Positions 31,624 to 33,278 of a DNA stretch of 33,278 bases are shown here, piece after piece (position 1 is the first letter of the stretch; each line of letters begins with the position of its first letter). The stretch lies in the NCBI GenBank assembly GCA_025464325.1, contig JAODGH010000046.1:1-33278 (forward strand), read 5' to 3'. A model generated the notes under the pieces. It was not told the origin of the DNA, did not search any database, and worked only from the letters and a program-made list of their open reading frames with translations. The DNA comes from Methanosarcinales archaeon (GTDB lineage Archaea; Halobacteriota; Syntropharchaeia; Alkanophagales; Methanospirareceae). The position numbers were made by a program, and so were the translations under genes.

Positions 31624-32433
31624 ATGATCATTGACTTCTCCGGGTTGCCGGTTATACTTCAGGCATTACTTGCCACCCTGTTCACATGGTTCGCAACATT
31701 ACTGGGTGCAAGTGTGGTTTTCTGGAAAAGGGACATAAGCAGGCGGATACTGGACGCTTCTCTTGGCTTTTCCGCAGGTATAATGATCTCCGCGAGTTTC
31801 TTCTCACTTTTGTTACCCGCTTTAGAGATCGCTGGTAGCAGTAAATTACCGGTCTGGATACAGGTCTCCGTGGGTTTCATCTGTGGTGGTTTGTTCCTGA
31901 GGCTGATCGATCGTGTAATACCACACCTTCATCTGTTTCTACCGGTAGAGAAGGCAGAAGGGCTCAAAAAGGGACTCTCTAAGACGAGTCTTCTGGTCCT
32001 GGCAATAACGATCCACAACATACCAGAAGGACTTGCAGTGGGTGTCGCTTTTGGCAGTAGTGGTGTTGCGGGAGAGATAGCACTAACCGGTGCTGTTGCT
32101 TTAACTATCGGTATAGCGATACAGAACTTTCCAGAAGGGATGGCGGTTTCACTGCCCCTTATGAGAGCTGGTGAATCCCGGCTAAGAAGTTTCTGGTATG
32201 GTCAGTTATCAGCCATTGTGGAGCCCATTGGTGGAGTTTTAGGCGCCTATTTCGTTCTTATCTCAAACACTATATTGCCATATGCACTGGCATTTGCTGC
32301 CGGTGCCATGATATTCGTGGTGGTAGAAGAACTAATTCCAGAATCACAGAGCGGAGGTAACGAGGATCTGGCAACGCTTTCGGTAATACTTGGCTTTACC
32401 GCCATGATGGTGCTTGATATCGCTTTTGGTTAA
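31624..32433 (+). CDS. ZIP-family divalent metal transporter
   Basis: 269-aa membrane protein with about eight segments. The ZIP metal-transport helices are clear: TIHNIPEGLAVGVAFG (about residues 129-144, His-Asn-x-x-Glu-Gly) and IQNFPEGMAVSLPL (about 167-180), forming the binuclear metal site. FSAGIMISASFFSLLLPALE is the conserved early helix. The histidine-rich loop (PHLHLFLP) is short. It resembles ZupT/GufA-type members that carry zinc, iron or other divalent cations inward. It follows the cytochrome-b5-like gene by 12 nt. After its stop (32433) coding order breaks down into the decayed region. Confidence 0.92.
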   Translation: MIIDFSGLPVILQALLATLFTWFATLLGASVVFWKRDISRRILDASLGFSAGIMISASFFSLLLPALEIAGSSKLPVWIQVSVGFICGGLFLRLIDRVIPHLHLFLPVEKAEGLKKGLSKTSLLVLAITIHNIPEGLAVGVAFGSSGVAGEIALTGAVALTIGIAIQNFPEGMAVSLPLMRAGESRLRSFWYGQLSAIVEPIGGVLGAYFVLISNTILPYALAFAAGAMIFVVVEELIPESQSGGNEDLATLSVILGFTAMMVLDIAFG

Positions 32434-32502
32434 ATCCGTCAAGAGGCTATACCGATGCGCAGATAAGCAAGGGAACCGTTGGCTGGCTTTGCCTGTACTC
32501 GC

Positions 32503-32718
32503 TCACTGTTTATTCTCCAACCCATAAATATCGTCAAATTTAGCCTGAAATAGGTTCTCAATCCATTGTCTTCTAACGCTGCAAGAATCCGGGCTCCAGA
32601 TTGTCCCATTGACTTCAAATGCATTTCCCATGCACCTGACACCGCAGAATTTTCTCCACCGGCATGCTCGACACCCATCTGTCTCCGAAGGCCTTACTTT
32701 AGAGCATTTCCAAAAACT
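32503..32718 (-). pseudogene. C-terminal remnant of a SPASM-domain radical SAM gene
   Basis: A minus-strand frame of 71 codons with no start methionine reads, from about 32685, SETDGCRACRWRKFCGVRCM then GNAFEVNGTIWSPDSCSVRR, and ends GLENKQ. The spacing CxxCxxxxxCGxxC followed by a later Cys is that of SPASM/twitch auxiliary Fe-S domains at the end of radical SAM peptide-modifying enzymes. The frame is closed upstream by a stop (32719-32721) exactly where dispersed repeat copy B begins, and no CxxxCxxC radical SAM core is present. It is a fragment, not a working gene. A separate 79-codon ORF at 32439-32678 uses another frame and is not supported. Confidence 0.6.
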
Positions 32719-32898
32719 TCACTTTACCCATCAACTTCCTGCACGTGTTCCATAAGTGCCGTAACACCACCCAATCCACACTTCTACCGTCTAAAAAACC
32801 CTTATTTCTCATTTCCCCTCATTTTTTCTCTCGATAAAAGAAGATAGCTCACGCTACGGTGCTGATGGAAATTAAATACAAACACAGTGAATATCATC
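32696..32898 (-). repeat. Dispersed ~200-bp repeat, copy B (inverted relative to copy A)
   Basis: Reverse complement of this stretch aligns with 6651-6853. Its + strand contains the tail EHFQKLHFTHQLPARVP-stop (~32701-32755) that copy A also encodes, and then the start MEIKYKHSEYH (ATG 32865) that parallels MEINCKCSEYH of copy A. The flanks differ: a SPASM remnant on one side here, the broken small gene in copy A. Confidence 0.8.
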
Positions 32899-33017
32899 TT
32901 GACCGTAACCCGTGCTACGGTCGTGACACGTACGTGTGCCGCGTTGAATACGACCTTTTCACGATTCGAAAAGTTTCTACTGGGGATTTGGTTGTTGCTT
33001 TAAATGGATTTCTGTGA
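32865..33017 (+). CDS. Small ORF of 50 codons crossing the edge of repeat copy B, unknown
   Basis: Begins MEIKYKHSEYHLDRNPCYGR and ends LVVALNGFL before TGA. The first 11 codons are shared in pattern with the truncated ORF in copy A, where the ATG is preceded by AAGGAG; here GGTG lies 4 nt ahead. The middle of the ORF contains two strong palindromes (32901-32922 and 32926-32937), which could mean the DNA has a structural rather than coding role. No family recognised; could be a decayed gene start. Confidence 0.3.
   Translation: MEIKYKHSEYHLDRNPCYGRDTYVCRVEYDLFTIRKVSTGDLVVALNGFL
32901..32937. repeat. Hairpin and adjoining perfect palindrome
   Basis: GACCGTA and TACGGTC (32901-32922) form a perfect 7-bp stem with an 8-nt loop. 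Four bases later ACACGTACGTGT (32926-32937) is a 12-nt perfect palindrome. They sit at the outer edge of dispersed repeat copy B. Apart from the items listed here, the 32434-33099 gap holds only the promoter of the last gene. Confidence 0.7.
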
Positions 33018-33029
33018 AATCACCGAATG

Positions 33030-33039
33030 TTTTTATATC
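33030..33039 (+). promoter_or_regulatory. TATA box for the terminal secreted-protein gene
   Basis: TTTTTATATC is centred about 66 bp before the proposed first codon, giving a leader of about 40 nt that carries the strong ribosome site AGGAGGTGA at 33084-33092. Confidence 0.5.
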
Positions 33040-33099
33040 TCGTTTTGTAACCATCAATTGTGTATGCAGGAGTAAAAAGAGTTAGGAGGTGAATGAGCG

Positions 33100-33278
33100 A
33101 TCAAGAAACAGCTTGCTATTGCCCTTATGGCTCTTATGCTGGTTGCGTTAACCGTACCGGCGACATCCGCGGGAAAGGGGCTGGCGGTTACTCCCGAGAC
33201 CGGTAAAACATCACCGGCAGTGATTGCTACCAAGAAAATAAACCAGTATTTCAAGGACGCGCTCGGCAGTTCCACGCT
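33100..33278 (+). CDS. Secreted or surface protein, N-terminal part, apparent AUC start
   Basis: Partial: runs off the window. The frame reads KKQLAIALMALMLVALTVPA then TSAGKGLAVTPETG, an ideal Sec signal peptide with cleavage after TSA or nearby. The codon before KKQ is ATC (33100-33102), where ATG would be expected; upstream in frame are GCG and a stop. AGGAGGTGA ends 7 nt before this ATC, proper spacing. The only ATG near the ribosome site (33093) is in another frame, directly abuts the Shine-Dalgarno and gives a 37-codon ORF of unlikely composition. Internal in-frame ATGs at codons 10 and 13 would leave no basic n-region. The mature part (about 35 residues visible) is not recognised; surface-layer or other abundant secreted protein is possible. 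A sequencing error or a start-codon mutation would also explain it. Confidence 0.55.
   Translation, partial: MKKQLAIALMALMLVALTVPATSAGKGLAVTPETGKTSPAVIATKKINQYFKDALGSST

Noticed and set aside
32439-32678. 79-codon minus-strand ORF beginning MGVEHAGGENSAVSG
   Set aside because: It overlaps the SPASM-like frame in a different phase; only the other frame has a recognisable cysteine pattern.
33093-33206. ATG-initiated 37-codon ORF at the window end (MSDQETACYC)
   Set aside because: The ATG directly abuts the Shine-Dalgarno and the frame destroys a clear signal peptide; the ATC-started frame explains the sequence better.

Overview
This window is archaeal chromosome. The evidence is a transcription factor B with zinc ribbon and two cyclin repeats, ribosomal protein L21e, an archaeal alpha-NAC homologue, an archaeal-type initiator tRNA-Met (A1:U72, three G:C pairs in the anticodon stem), a tRNA-Tyr with an intron closed by a bulge-helix-bulge, class I CCA-adding enzyme, DHQ synthase II, endonuclease Q and archaeal adenylate kinase. 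TATA boxes recur 25-40 bp upstream of genes. The DUF39 homocysteine-forming protein, DHQ synthase II and a mannosylglycerate operon point to an anaerobic euryarchaeon of the methanogen/ANME/Archaeoglobus side. An ANME-1-like origin would fit, but that is inference from gene content, not shown directly.

Layout. 1-2.5 kb: homocysteine biosynthesis protein with CBS pair, convergent with a UPF0104-type membrane protein. 2.7-5.8 kb, leftward: a nitrate/sulfonate-type ABC importer (binding lipoprotein, permease, ATPase) followed closely by adenylate kinase. An APS-kinase-family gene (6.0-6.5 kb) diverges from the importer. 6.55-8.6 kb is an accessory patch: short tandem duplications, one copy (A) of a ~200-bp dispersed repeat, a frame-broken small gene, an anchored surface protein with three repeats, a degenerate ~36-nt tandem repeat and the 3' remnant of a tyrosine-recombinase gene. 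8.6-11.4 kb: leucyl-tRNA synthetase.

11.5-29.1 kb is dense housekeeping DNA: initiator tRNA, EndoQ, DHQ synthase II, CCA-adding enzyme, HisD, cysteine desulfurase, intron-bearing tRNA-Tyr, DUF99/endonuclease-V-like protein, TFB, RNase HII, thioredoxin reductase, tRNA-Val(GAC), L21e, mpgS-mpgP, tRNA-Val(TAC), NAC, NAD kinase, PRC-barrel protein, tRNA-Arg(CCT), DHH/RecJ-like nuclease, geranylgeranyl-diphosphate-type synthase and RNase Z. Several neighbours overlap by 4 nt, and some tRNA ends abut or overlap coding regions.

29.2-32.4 kb: a DUF2254-like membrane protein with seven 23-residue repeats, divergent from a Dps-like thioferritin, a cytochrome-b5-like heme protein and a ZIP metal transporter, which look like a small iron/redox and metal-handling group. 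32.4-33.1 kb is decayed again: a SPASM-domain radical SAM remnant, inverted copy B of the dispersed repeat, and a 50-codon ORF with strong palindromes. The window ends inside a secreted protein whose reading frame appears to begin at an AUC codon.

The less ordinary signals are the A/B repeat with its conserved ORF ends, the decayed genes beside it, the two repeat proteins, and the possible AUC start. No complete mobile element, CRISPR array or obvious defence system was seen.
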